Of a stretch of 64,000 nucleotides of DNA, positions 23,281 to 34,444 are shown one piece after another. Where the stretch lies: positions 3,203,102 through 3,267,101 of the forward strand of contig JAJVDF010000018.1 in the NCBI GenBank assembly GCA_022410635.1. The letters are read 5' to 3'. Position 1 is the first letter of the stretch, and the number at the start of each line of letters is the position of its first letter. Position numbers and translations under genes: made by a program. The stretch is from Tretioscincus oriximinensis (Eukaryota; Chordata; Lepidosauria; Squamata; Gymnophthalmidae). The notes under the pieces are model-generated. The model did no database searches. It had not been told where the DNA came from and was given only the letters and a program-made list of their open reading frames with translations.

Positions 23281-23580
23281 ATCCAGAAAGGGGTGCGAAC
23301 CCTTTACCTTTCCAATTATGATCTGTTTAAGCAGCTTTGACTGGGAAGGCGAAGGACCTGTGTCCCTTTTATCAGTACTGGGATGGAGAGGGAAGGAGGG
23401 ACCTCTTTGGTAAGAGAAAAGATCCAGGTGCCACTTTGGGAATTTATGGAACTCCTGGGATATGTGGCAGCCCAAATTTCTTCAGAATTGATTGGTTTGT
23501 TTTTAACCACTGAGGCAGGTTCACTTTGATCAAGCATTGTGTCTGCTTATTTTATTTATAACAAAATGGTAAATTAATGA

Positions 23581-23747
23581 CCCTTTCCACAACAGACATT
23601 ATTCTGATCAAATCTTGGAGAAGGAGCCTACCATCTTTGTGCCAGTGCATATTATGGTAGGACCCATTTGAGGCCTCCCTTAGTCTACAATAGAATAAAC
23701 ATGACAGGGCCTAGTCCAAGATGCAGCCCAGAATAAGGCTCAGAGCA
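23581..23747. mobile_element. short palindromic element, TTATTCTGG family
   Basis: The core at 23629-23657 reads CCAGTGCATATTATGG, matching the shared core of 16893 and 30840. The right end CAGCCCAGAATAAGGCT is complementary to the family start. Confidence 0.6.
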
Positions 23748-23749
23748 AA

Positions 23750-25239
23750 AAGGGACCCATTTCATACCTATACCAGAATTTCCTGCTGACAGTAAAACCC
23801 TGTTCACTTTACCTTTCTTTTGACCTACATCATCTTTTGACTTACATTCACTGCTCTTTCAGACACTGAAGCAATATGCCAGGCACAAATGGAAGCTCAT
23901 TTGTTTTGCTCTGTGGATATTTTAACAATGTTTTTGGTTTATCGCTTCTCCCCTTTCCACGTACAGTTTCTTATAGTTTCTGCTTTCAATTGTTGTCCAC
24001 CCCTTTGGTTAATCTTAAGAAAGGTGGTAAGTAATGCAGACTTTAAAACATGAAACAAAATGTCCATGTTTCATGGTCCATATTCATGGTCCATATTTTA
24101 GTATTATGCATGCATGAACACCTCTGAATCATTTAAAAAGGAAATCGTTTAAATGGAAATCGATGGAATCTTCATCTGCCTCCCTAAAGAAAACAGCTCT
24201 AAACACTATAATATCCTCTAGTATCTTTGTATGAGAAAGAAGACTGTTTTAAATAGCTTTATTGTTTCCCTTGACTTACTTCATAAAATATATTAGTTAA
24301 AAGAAGTCTTAGCAGCCAGAAAGGAAGGACATTTGTATATGTATTCATTTATTGAAAATCAAATTTGAGTGGATTCCATAGAACAGAGTTGGTTATAAAG
24401 AAATGTGCTACTTCAGAGAATAGAACTGAACAAAACTGTCTCTGACTTGATTCCCAAAGACCTTAGAAACTGCGTAACGTACTTCTAAATTAACAAGATA
24501 ATACTCCTTCTNTGTCTACATGATTCCTCTGAAGTTTGATATATATTAAGTTCTTTCCCCCCAAGAACCTATGAGATTGTTATATGGATTACTAAAGTGG
24601 TGTGTAAAGCACTTAAGAGAGTCATAAGTTACTAAATGAGTACCATATATCTTTTTAGAAGCGTGCTGTCCAACTTTGGATGTCAAAGTCAGGCATAATT
24701 GTCTCCTCNGGCTCTTTCTGATTGTTTACAGGGAGGAATATATATATTGCAAAGGTTTGTTTGTTTTTANCAAAAACAGTGTATGATATTAAAAGCTTTT
24801 TTGCACTTACCATTAGTGAGTGGTTGCTGGAAACTATTTCCATCTGCCACTAGAGGAAATGTTTATTGCCATACATCTCCTTGGGTAGAAGTTCAGAAGC
24901 TGAGTTCAAGAAGTTTGAACACTGTATTTTAAACTTTCTGTGTTCTGCATGCCCGATTATCTACCCTCATCATGACTGACTGATTTTTTTTTCTAGTTGT
25001 AGAGAGGAGATACACCAGACAGGTAAAACATAGAAAGTTTAGAATAAAGCCTTCACACTTCTTGCAAGAATATACTCATGGTACATGAGTGATTGTGGAC
25101 TACTTAAAAACTGTCCACGCAAGAGGTCATTTGAGGAATACATTGTGGTTGGAGAATTGTGAAGCAAGTGGTGCAAATGCTCCATTTCTATGAATTGCTT
25201 GGACAATCTCCAAGTCAAAATATGAATTTGACCTAGATT
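23750..25239. other. intronic sequence without recognised features
   Basis: A small direct duplication of CATGGTCCATATT lies at about 24072-24098. No coding or RNA gene recognised. Confidence 0.4.
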
Positions 25240-26645
25240 AGAGAAAATAAGANCTTTGAAAATGTTACAAGTCAGTAGACAATAAAGACCTTAAACAGTG
25301 GGATAAAGAAATACTCAGATGGATAACAAATGGCAAAAGTCCAAGATCATCTCCTCAGAAGATCAAGGAGGCTGGGGGATCCCATCAATGGAATCATACC
25401 ATAAAGCTTTCTGAGTATTTAAATTAATGGAAGCCTAGTATACAAACAACAAATGGGCAATCATGTGAAGACCCAGAAATAAAATGATGAANTATTATTC
25501 TGGACATGGAGAACAAGGAGGAAAGGAATTGGACAGAAAATTTCAAAAAAACTGAAAATATGGAAGAAAAATAAAAATAAGTTAATATTAAATAACAATT
25601 GCAAATTAGCCACAATCTGGAAAATTAGAGAAGGTATGCATGGAAATATAACAATGATTGTATAAGTGCTAACAAGTAAGGGTCTCTTAATGGTAGAACA
25701 ACTTNATAAAAATGACGGTTCCCCTCTTGATATGATTGAATTACAGAAACTAACCAGGAACTATAACTCTACTCATAGTACAATTTATAGATAAAAGAGA
25801 GATTGGAACTCTAATAAAAAACAAGACTTAAATNTGGAAAGATAACTAGGCATTAAATTAGTAGTGAAAGAGGAATCTTGGGAGAATTATATAGACTTTT
25901 AACATTAGTCAAGGGAGAAGTCAACAGAAATTTTTAAGAACTGGTGCTCAGATATAACAATGGTAACAGACAACATATCCAAAACAATCAAGAGTATTAA
26001 AGAAGAGGAAAAAAAATAAAAGAAACGAGAAGGAAAATACTGCAAAAATGATACTGCACCCTTGCCCAGCTAGCCCATTTTTTTCCAGGTATGAATATTT
26101 GGAAAAATATTCAAAAGGAAGTCAGTAAAATATTAAACATGCAAATAATAATAAGTAAAATGGGAATATTTATCAGAGATATAAATGTCATAAGAGACCA
26201 TTGGAACTGTGAAATATTGGAGAAATTAGTGGTGTGTGCACAAATAGTCATATCATTGGGGTGGAAAGAGAAATTCAAGTGGACATTACGAAAGTGTACA
26301 AATATATTGTTAACACAATAGCAGCTGAGTTCATAAACTGCAAAACTGTTACACAGAATACGATAGAAAAAAATAAGAAGCTGTAAACAAAAATGGACAA
26401 TGGTCAAAATCCATTTAGATGGAGTTACATTAAGTGAAGCAAAAAGAATGAAGCTTAACCAGAATTTTGCCCTCTAAAGTTAAAAGTCCCCCCCAAGTTA
26501 GGAAGCTAGGAGGGTGGGGGAAGGAATAAGGGAGGGATTTTATTGTTGTATAAATATTGTATATATGTTGGTATGCACTTATATATTTTATGTTTGCTTT
26601 ATGTTTTATTTTCTAAAACCAATAAAAATTATCTTTTTTAAAAAA
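25240..26645 (+). mobile_element. L1-like LINE, ORF2 C-terminal part and 3' UTR, decayed
   Basis: The region is A-rich on the + strand, as L1 sense strands are. It carries scattered remains of an L1 ORF2 C-terminus. At 25500-25640 a frame reads LKIWKKNKNKL and LATIWKI. At 26091-26321 it reads IWKNIQKEVSKILN and later CAQIVISLGWK, both like the late ORF2 region of squamate L1. Stops and frameshifts are frequent. The copy ends with a T-rich 3' UTR and CCAATAAAAATTATC near 26618-26635, then an A-rich stretch. It is a 5'-truncated dead copy. Confidence 0.75.
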
Positions 26646-26758
26646 CAACAACCCAATAACAACTTGTACAAGAAATGCCTTTCGTTAGCCTTTTGATTGT
26701 TTTTGGGGAGGGAGAATAAATATGACTCTTCAATGTTTAAGAGTGGGGATTTATTGAA

Positions 26759-26930
26759 TCCATTTCCGTCACTGTCATAAGAACTGACAACCATTGCTTT
26801 ATTTATTCCACTACAACTGGATATTCCACAATATAGCACTGTGGGGACAGATTTATTCCAGATTATCCATGCTTTATTGTGGAATATCCAGGCAGTATAA
26901 TCCAAAACATTAAGATGCCTAGTCCACTTC
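26759..26930. mobile_element. short palindromic element with GGATATTCCACAATA arms
   Basis: ACTGGATATTCCACAATATA and its inverted form TTTATTGTGGAATATCCAG flank a short centre with GGGACAGATTTATTCCAG. It looks related to the TTATTCTGG family but the core is not conserved. Confidence 0.5.
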
Positions 26931-26959
26931 ATTGCATGGGACTAATGCCATTTTCCTTC

Positions 26960-27103
26960 CCATCTTCAGATGTGGTTTGATACTGTTTTTAATATGTCAG
27001 TTTTGTACTTTTGTTTTTATTGTTGCCCCTACCCCCTACCCCCTCAAGACCTTTGGATATAGGATGGCTATAAGTGTAAAATAAATAAATAAATAAATAA
27101 ATA
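26960..27103 (+). mobile_element. L2-like LINE 3' end with (AAAT)n tail
   Basis: Contains GATATAGGATGGCTATAAGT followed by a clean AAAT tail at about 27079-27103. The layout matches 13870-14110. Confidence 0.65.
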
Positions 27104-29117
27104 TTGGATATAAAGATAGTATTTGAAGTATATTAAGTCTGCTTCCATTATAATTTACATGAATTGGGTGGGGAATTCATAACAGATCAGCAACATTTTA
27201 AATCCCATCTCTTTGTCTTTATCTCACTGACTAATGAATACCCTCTCCCTTCTACTGAATATACCTATTCTTGGCTATTACTTTTCTATCTCAGCAATAT
27301 AGGCTCAGAGAGATAAGAGTTCAGCGTATTCTGCAACAAGGTATTTAATACTGCATATCTTATACAAGACCCTTTCACTGTAATCCTTTTGCTTCTTATT
27401 TTCGGGAAGATTATTATCTTAGTCCTGTTTTAATGGAATAGTGACCTTTTGATGTACTAGAAACGTACCCATGCCTAAGATTAAATATNACTTTGTTTCA
27501 AGAAGGATTTTTCAGACTTATATGGTGGAATTTTCATAATAAGAATTAAGACTGTTGTTAAGAAGTGTTGTCTTTTGATGCATGACCACTTCTAGGACAG
27601 AAACTTGACCCTTGATGCTTTTTATGGAATAGTTCAGAAGTATTTTGTTATTATCTTCTTCTGGAATTTTAACAATTTCTCAATCTATCCTATAAACCTG
27701 GGAATCTCTCTGTGTTTCTGCACTTATGCATGAAACCTTGTGCATGATGGTTTCGTGCATGTGCAATTTAATAAAAGGTCAGAGCTGGCATATTATGTTG
27801 AGTAGAGTATTGATCAGCATATTAAAAAATATACCAATGGACATAGGGCAGGTAGAACAAACAGGAAACTGTGTAGCAGGTTATATGCCTCTTTGTTCTA
27901 TTTTAGCAAAGAATCCATTTCAATAGCACATCAAGTTGTGTCGCTGAAATTGATCCCACAGACTTCAATATGCCAGGAACTTGTATTGGAATTGTTTGCC
28001 TGCTTTATTTTCAGACTGGAGAAACAAGTAAAATGAATAGTCACTTTTTTCCTAAAGTATTTAATGACATGTGCGTTTTCTGAGTTAGAGAATGCCAGAA
28101 AAAATATCTTTCCATCTAGCTGTTGACCAGGGCCTTGGATCTTCCTGCACTGAGCTTTTTAAGTTGAGAGTTTCTTATGGCTCTTCAGAACTAGAGTCTT
28201 GTGAGCATTTTTAAATATATTTATGGAACACATAAATGCTGCAATATTTGAATTAGCATATAGCAAATAATACTCTGTATCCATTCAGTGTTAAAATTTT
28301 ATTCTACATTTTTCTGTTGTACACTTTTTTGAACTGTTCTTTATCTCCCTTCTCCCCTCNCAAGATGCATTGTTTCTCAATTTTCTGTCTTCTGTTTCCC
28401 TCCTGCTCTCTTATCTCCCCTAGTCGCCAACACCTCTCTCTGTAATTTGTTTGCAGGCAGGTTGTCTCTTTGATTTACTATGTCTTTTCTCAATAGGATT
28501 ATGATAAATGGGTTGCTTGGCTCAGCAAGAACTAGACCAACACTATTTACTCAGGATAGGTCAAGCCCATGCAAACAGGCGAAAGGCAGCTACCTTCCCT
28601 GAATGTTGCATACCTGAAATTCATTCAGATTTTCTGCCAATGAATGGGGCCCCATTTGTAATGTAACATATTATAACCTCTTAGCTGCTGCTATCTATAG
28701 AATACTGATAATGTTGCCTGGACTTTTATGAATATGACTTCATAAATTAAGTATAGTGGCTTTATGTTAGGTGTGTGATAGGACTGCCTTTATTTATAAC
28801 AAACNCTATCTGTTTACACTGAATAAATTCTATGTTGATGCAATTCGGGGCAGAGTTAATCTTAGGAGTGGTTGCATAGGAGGATCAGCCTTTGCAAAGG
28901 TCAAATTGCAATACTGATGTCAATACTGAAAATGTAATAGTTAGGAGCAGTGTATTGAATCAATCCAAAGATATTGATGCTTCCCTCTCAGAATTGTAAA
29001 TATATATGGGTGGNCTTAATTAGCAAAAATGTGCTATTTTGTTTATGTATTGATGAAAATGTGCTATTTTGATTGTGGGCTCATACTATACTACAAAGTG
29101 GTAGGACAATCCTCCAG
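27104..29117. other. intronic sequence without recognised features
   Basis: AT-rich, no exon or named repeat recognised. Several single Ns. Confidence 0.45.
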
Positions 29118-29240
29118 CTTCATAAGATCATAAGAAGAGCAATGTTGAAGCCTTATCTAGTCCAGCATTCTGCTCAAACATTCCCAAGCAGAAGACAAAA
29201 GGCAAAACCTTCACCTGATCTCCAACTGCTACAACATAGG
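29118..29240 (+). mobile_element. dispersed retroposon fragment, CATAAGAAGAGC...GTCCAGCATTCTG type
   Basis: CATAAGATCATAAGAAGAGC, TATCTAGTCCAGCATTCTGC and AGACAAAAGGCAAAACCTTC identify the same family as 40087-40190. It abuts the antisense SINE that follows. Confidence 0.7.
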
Positions 29241-29249
29241 ACATCTTTA

Positions 29250-29545
29250 AAAGAAGAAGAACAGGATTCTTATGCCCCGTTTTTCTCACCTATCAAAGGG
29301 ACTCAAAGCAGNTTACAAGGGTGTTTTTGCCTGAAGGCTGACATTCTATCTTCCCCACCAAGCTGTTGTGGTTCCCATTTATCTACTTGCAGTCAGCTGC
29401 AATTTCATGCAATTCTTGCTTTCAAATAGGTGNGTTGGCTAGAGCTGCAGACTAGAGGAAGTGCTCACTCCTCCCTACGTGTGACACAGGGCTTCGAAAC
29501 CCGATCCCCCAGATGAGAGATGGTTTCCTAAGCGACTGGACTGTT
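29250..29545 (-). mobile_element. tRNA-derived SINE, near full length, antisense
   Basis: Runs from AAGAAGAAGAACAGG (tail) through GGGACTCAAAGCAG and the CCCCACCAAGCTGTTGTGG block to GCTTCGAAACCCG (B box complement, 29491-29503) and CCTAAGCGACTGGA (A box complement). It is the best intact counterpart of 6593-6876 and shows what the gap there should contain. Confidence 0.88.
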
Positions 29546-30199
29546 TGTGACCTTTAATGTCATCCTGACTGTTTTTCCAATCTAGAGGCACTATCTAGAA
29601 TGGTTAGTCTCTAATGCTACTCACCTCTTGCGGGACTTTTTACACTTTATTCCAAACTTTCTCAGTTCCATAATGTCATTTCCGAGGAATAGTGCCCAGC
29701 TTCTCTTTCTTTTCCAACACCAAGATGAAAATCATAGCTACATCCCTAACGTATTGTAGAAGGGTATGCTTTTGTTTTGACAAAAATTGAAAATAGCAAA
29801 AAAAAAATACTATAGTGATGGCAGAAGNAGCAAAGTACATGTTTNATGATATTNATGATGATGATAAATAAATTGGCCCAATCCAACAGGGCCACTGTCT
29901 GTGCCCTTTCTCTTTTAATACTCTTTCATCTTATTTGATTTGTACCTTTTCCTCTTCTGTAGTTTTTGGTTGTGATGTGCAAAAGTTATAATTNATACAT
30001 AGAATTGAATCCAGAACCTTTCATGTGATCACATCCTTATGCTTAATTCTTCAGAAGTGAATTGGCAACACAGGAGGCATTAGAGAAGATTTGATGATTT
30101 TTTAAAGGCCAGTGAAAATACCAGTGATGGATTATGGAGGTGTTTTAATGCTTTGAACTTGTTTGGCTATTCTGCGGATAATTCTTGATCATAATGAAT

Positions 30200-30560
30200 T
30201 TGCAGGAGATTGATGGGGATTGCTCATTATATACTTGCTGAATTGTTCTGCGGTAATTCTGGAGCAGCAAAATGCACCATTAAAGGCAAAGAGCCATGGG
30301 AATGATGGGCCATAATTAGTTGTTGCTGTAATAGTTTTGATTGAATGTGTATAGATATTGTAAGCAGCTCTTTGGGGAACGGGTGCTCTTAGGGAACTGT
30401 TAAGCAGAACAGTGCTTAGCAAATGAAAAAGGGTCATCCTGCTCTTACCCAGTCTGCATCTCCAGAGCCATAATTAAAATGTCTGGCAGTTATGGGGGAG
30501 CTCTGGAAGAATCATCTCCAAGTGTTCAAAACATGCTATTCTTTAGAAAATAACAGGCTC
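30200..30560. other. candidate conserved non-coding element (unverified)
   Basis: A repeat-free stretch dense in homeodomain-like and purine-rich words: GGCCATAATTAGTTG, GCACCATTAAAGGC, GAGCCATAATTAAAATG. Its texture resembles vertebrate developmental enhancers. No alignment was possible, so this is only a flag. Confidence 0.25.
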
Positions 30561-30839
30561 ATTCCGAATGCAAGGGATGGGATACAGAGGACACAGCTGC
30601 ACTCACTTTTCGTCCAAATTAGGAATATGAAAGGAACGGGAAATCATTGCCATTATGCTTTCTGCTAGAAACATTCTCTTTTTCGCAAGGTCACTGTGTC
30701 GCAAGGTATCACATGGGCTGGGTTTTGTTGATGTAAGGATTTGCCTTCCTTTTTCTTTCTAAGTGTAATTGTATCTTATTTTTTTGTTTTGAAATCAGGT
30801 GAGGCTTCAGATATTACCAGACTACAGCCCTTTCTGCTC

Positions 30840-30960
30840 TGGGCTCTGTTACAAATGATATTGTGGAATAGGGATTTGCCATTCATATGCTAGTGCAGAT
30901 TATGGCATATCACATCTGGAACCCACTATAATCTGCATCTGTGGCAGCTGGCCACTGTGT
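30840..30960 (+). mobile_element. short palindromic element, TTATTCTGG family, partial
   Basis: Contains GTGGAATAGGGATTTGCC and the best-preserved family core at 30879-30905 (CATATGCTAGTGCAGATTATGG region). A reverse-complement echo of the core (GCTGGTCTGCATTAGCATCT) lies at about 31302-31321, beyond a run of 18 C at 31261-31278. Confidence 0.55.
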
Positions 30961-31260
30961 TTGTGGGGTTCGGCGAACACTCAGAGAATATAATCAATTA
31001 TAAAATCTCCTTTCATAGAGGAACTGTCAACAAATCAAAAAGCTCCAGGCAGCTTTTTAAATTGACTTAAAGGGGTTGCCGATCCCAGAACCAATGGGAG
31101 GGCTGCCTGGGAGGGGCTACAGTCTCTCTCTCAGTCTCTGTAGAGGTGCCATTTTGTATTGACATTCAACTTGCAGACCGAGAAAGAGAGACTGGCAAGT
31201 GCTTGAATGTGCCTCCTCCCAGCCGCTTTCCTAACTTTGCTGAGACTGGAGGAACCTGCG

Positions 31261-31278
31261 CCCCCCCCCCCCCCCCCC
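31261..31278 (+). repeat. poly(C) run, 18 bases
   Basis: An uninterrupted C run. Open frames on either strand crossing it give poly-Gly or poly-Pro and are not genes. Confidence 0.95.
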
Positions 31279-31704
31279 AGCCTCAAACTGCACCAGCCAC
31301 TGCTGGTCTGCATTAGCATCTGATGATAGATAAGATCAAAAATAACAGCCATGTGCGGAAAGGGCCAAAGACTTCCATTGGGTCTAAATGTTATTTTTTC
31401 TACCTGGGGCTCATGACAGCTTGGTCTGATTTTCATACTGACTGTGGAATGTTTATAGTAATTGGCAGGAATGGAGCAATTGGCATCATGGATTGCAGCA
31501 GCATTTCCCAATCAACCCTAGTTCGTCTCTAAAGGTTACCTGCATAGATTGCTGTTAAGACGTCCAAAAGCATTTTAGCAGCCGAAGCAGTTCCTAGAAG
31601 TAGTTCCAAGAGCATTCTCATCCAGTAACTGAGTGAAAAATGATGTGCAGGTTGCACATGTGTACTGTACATATCATCTTCTTGTTCAGTCTTGATTGTC
31701 AGAA

Positions 31705-31997
31705 TGTGATGTATTGTTCAACTGTAAATAAGATAACAACTAGCACTGATCATGTGACTTTGATAGCCAACCAGAGTAAAGATGATGCAATATGGTGTTA
31801 TACTGTGTTGGAGAATTCTGATTGGTTACCATGTATATAAAAAGCAAGTAGTGCCTTAGTTTGGTGTGGGTTGTTGAGTTTGGTTGTCTGGCGAAGCACT
31901 TTATTTCTCTTTGTGAAATTACGAATAAAAGCCTTCCTATTGGAAAGAAAAACTTCTGTGTGGAGGACTTTCTAAATCCAAGTACAGCTTTATAACA
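31705..31997 (+). mobile_element. LTR-like segment of an endogenous retroelement (candidate)
   Basis: The order of signals is that of a retroviral-type LTR: TGT start (31705, uncertain), a CCAAT-type box in GATTGGTTACC (31820-31830), a TATA box TATATAAAAAGC (31834), a polyadenylation signal AATAAA (31924) about 90 bases later, and an ACA end at about 31997. A short open frame starting with ATG at 32034 stops after 38 codons. The sequence after the LTR end does not match common tRNA primer sites. No gag, pol or env homology was seen, so the call stays tentative and the copy is inactive. Confidence 0.45.
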
Positions 31998-32188
31998 ATG
32001 ATGGGAGTTGATGAGGTAAGCTCTGTCCATAAGATGGGCTCTTCTGTGAACAACTCATTAGTACAAGCTGTGACGAGATCTGGATTTCTGTGTGTGCTTG
32101 CTTGGGATCTCTCATGTCCAATCATCAGGCCTGGCTTGAATACTACTTTTTAAGTTTGCTAGAACAACTTACACAACTGAGCCTAAAC

Positions 32189-32607
32189 CAGTGGTTCCCA
32201 AAGTGTGGATCATGACTTCCAGGGGGTTCTTAAAGAGTTGAGGAGAGTTAGTTGCAAGGGGAATAAGACCCTTGTTCTCTCAATCCTTCCTTAGTGCCAA
32301 TTTCCTATTTTCCTATAGCAGCTGCCACTTCTGCCGGAGCACTTGACAGCATGGTCACTGCCTTCCTCTGGTTGCCTTTGACACTTTTTTGTCAAAGTGG
32401 GAATAGAATTGGGAGCTAGAAAAGCAGCACGGAAGCATGACTGGGGGCAAAGAAGGCAGAGGTGTGTGGATGCTACAGTACCTATTGATTTTGAGTAAAA
32501 ATATTGTTGATTTTATGTTTTCAATAAGGTTAAGTATGGTACTGGGGGTCATAAATGAAACTGTAGCCCAAAGTGGGTCACACTTTCAGAAAGTTTGGAT
32601 ACCACAC
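32189..32607. mobile_element. hAT (Charlie-type) element remnant, about 420 bp
   Basis: Starts CAGTGGTTCCCAAAGTGTGG and ends AAAGTTTGGATACCACAC, inverted ends of the CAGTGGTTCCCAA class. GGGGGTCATAAATGAAACTG and AAAGTGGGTCACAC near the right end fit the same class. No transposase coding or 8-bp duplication was confirmed. Confidence 0.65.
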
Positions 32608-32929
32608 TAATCTAACACTTTCTAAATATTGTTTAATGTAGGAAGTTTAGAGTAGAAATACTTTTCCATTTCACTTTCTTCCTTTCCCCATAAACTGAAA
32701 CCTAATTTGGCATAAAGAAGTCAAAATCATATTAAAAGAAACAAATTGTGTAAACTATCCCAAACCAACTCTTGCATAAGGACTAAACAGCCTCAGGTCT
32801 ACTATGCTTTTTGAAAAGTTTGTGTTGTCATGTTTCTTAAGATTATGCCTTGGATACCACAATAAAATGAATAAGTTGTGTGATTCAAAAATGTGTGATC
32901 CATTAAATTATCGAGGCCTGTTGAAATAC

Positions 32930-33210
32930 CCACAGATTCTGAATTCCTTGACTTGATTATTCATAAACAGATCAATGTTGCCAAAACTCTGTTAATTAAT
33001 CTCAGCCACACGGTAATTGCTTTCTGCTAAGTCATATGCAGCTACATTTTCCATGACTGTTTGCTCCTTAAATTTATAGCTAACTGTCTCTTTGTTGTCT
33101 TTTGGATCGGCTATTTGTCAGGTTCTTAAAGTATTCATGACATTGCCTTGCTCCATTATTTTCCCATCTGCGGATATTATCCATTCTTTTCTTATAACTG
33201 CCAGACTAAT
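32930..33210. other. candidate conserved non-coding element (unverified)
   Basis: Repeat-free sequence with TTAATTAATCTCAGCC, GGTAATTGCTTTCTGC and GTCATATGCAGCTACA. The word content looks enhancer-like. This cannot be tested here. Confidence 0.2.
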
Positions 33211-33604
33211 TCTAAATAAANAAAAGCTAGAATAGGTTTTAAGGCAATCTTTTGTTTATGGGGAGTAGCCCTAATGGAATTCAATGAAATTTTCTTCAAA
33301 GTAGACATATTTTGAATGCATTCTCAGATGTGCAATTCTTAATTTAAATTCCAGCTAGAATATTAATTGCAAGATTGCCAAGTTAATTGTGATTTTAGGT
33401 TAAATTTTGCAATTTTTGGCCAGGGTTATACTTTTATTTTAAAAACAACTTCATTCATATTCAGTCCTGAAGAACTGGTTCATCCAGAAAAAATGTATTC
33501 AACTCATCTTTTAAGACTGAAGATGAACTGAANATTGGATAAAAATAAAGGTATGACAATGACCTTACATTTTCTTTTAGCTGCTAAGTATGTTTTAACT
33601 TTAT

Positions 33605-33709
33605 TTCATTCCAAATTTAGTCCTTTTTAGAAACCCTGCTCAAAGCTCTTGTAAATTTATGTCAAGAAGTTTGAACAGGGTTTCCAAAAAGGACTAAATT
33701 TGGAATGAA
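33605..33709. repeat. 40-bp near-perfect inverted repeat with 25-nt loop
   Basis: Arms 33605-33644 and 33670-33709 match at 38 of 40 positions (TTCATTCCAAATTTAGTCCT and complement). It directly precedes the SINE at 33718. It could be a foldback transposon or the product of template switching. Confidence 0.88.
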
Positions 33710-33717
33710 GTAATGTT

Positions 33718-34010
33718 AGAAGAAGAGGAACCAGGTTTTTATACCCTGCTTTTCTCACTCAAAGGAACTCAAAGAGGNTTGTAAGCTATTTTTTCATCCG
33801 AAAGCTTACATTCTATTTTCCCCACAATGTTGTGGCGGTACTCATTTATCTAATTGCAAAGTGCTTTCAAACAACTGGGTTGACTGGAGCTCAGACCAGT
33901 AGAGGAAGCTCACCCCTTTCCACACCTGACATAAGGGCTGCGAACTCCACACTCTCTGTTGAAAGGCAGAGAAAGATGGAAGCTTTTAGCCGCTATACCA
34001 CTATGCCTCA
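33718..34010 (-). mobile_element. tRNA-derived SINE, near full length, antisense
   Basis: Starts AGAAGAAGAGGAACCAGG, continues with ATACCCTGCTTTTCTCAC and CCCCACAATGTTGTGG, and ends in a diverged tRNA head with AGCCGCTATACCACTATGCC. It is an older copy than 29250-29545. Confidence 0.8.
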
Positions 34011-34290
34011 CACTTAACAGTACCAAATAACATGGGACCAAATAACATGTTAAGAAATCTGCTCACATCTAGCCCCAATGCACCTATAGCACTTTTAAAA
34101 ACAATAGTCATGAGCCATTTGAAAATAGTAATTCACAATCCTGGGGAAAAAAACAAGCTAAGATCACTGTTAATAATTTGATACTGTAGTAATTCTAAAA
34201 GATAGCATTTGGCTTTTCCTGTTAATATGTCTATTTATTGTTTGTGGAAGACCAGTTTGCTTTGTGTATTGCTGACCTATTTGTTGGCCT

Positions 34291-34444
34291 GATTCACACT
34301 TGGCCTCATTTTATTCCTGAATGTGTTCTAAGGGGGTTGCTATCCACATGCTATTTGGACTAGAACAAGGCCAGAATGGCATATGGACAACAGACTCCTT
34401 AGACTATTTTCTGAAACAGAATAAGGACAAGTACAAACCAGGCC
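34291..34444. mobile_element. short palindromic element, TTATTCTGG family
   Basis: Ends CACACTTGGCCTCATTTTAT and ACAGAATAAGGACAAGTAC are inverted relatives. The core at 34339-34362 (CTATCCACATGCTATTTGGA) is diverged. Confidence 0.55.

Noticed and set aside
32034..32150. Start of a retroviral gag-like frame after the LTR candidate
   Set aside because: Only 38 codons before a stop, no further homology, and no convincing primer site; kept only as a remark.
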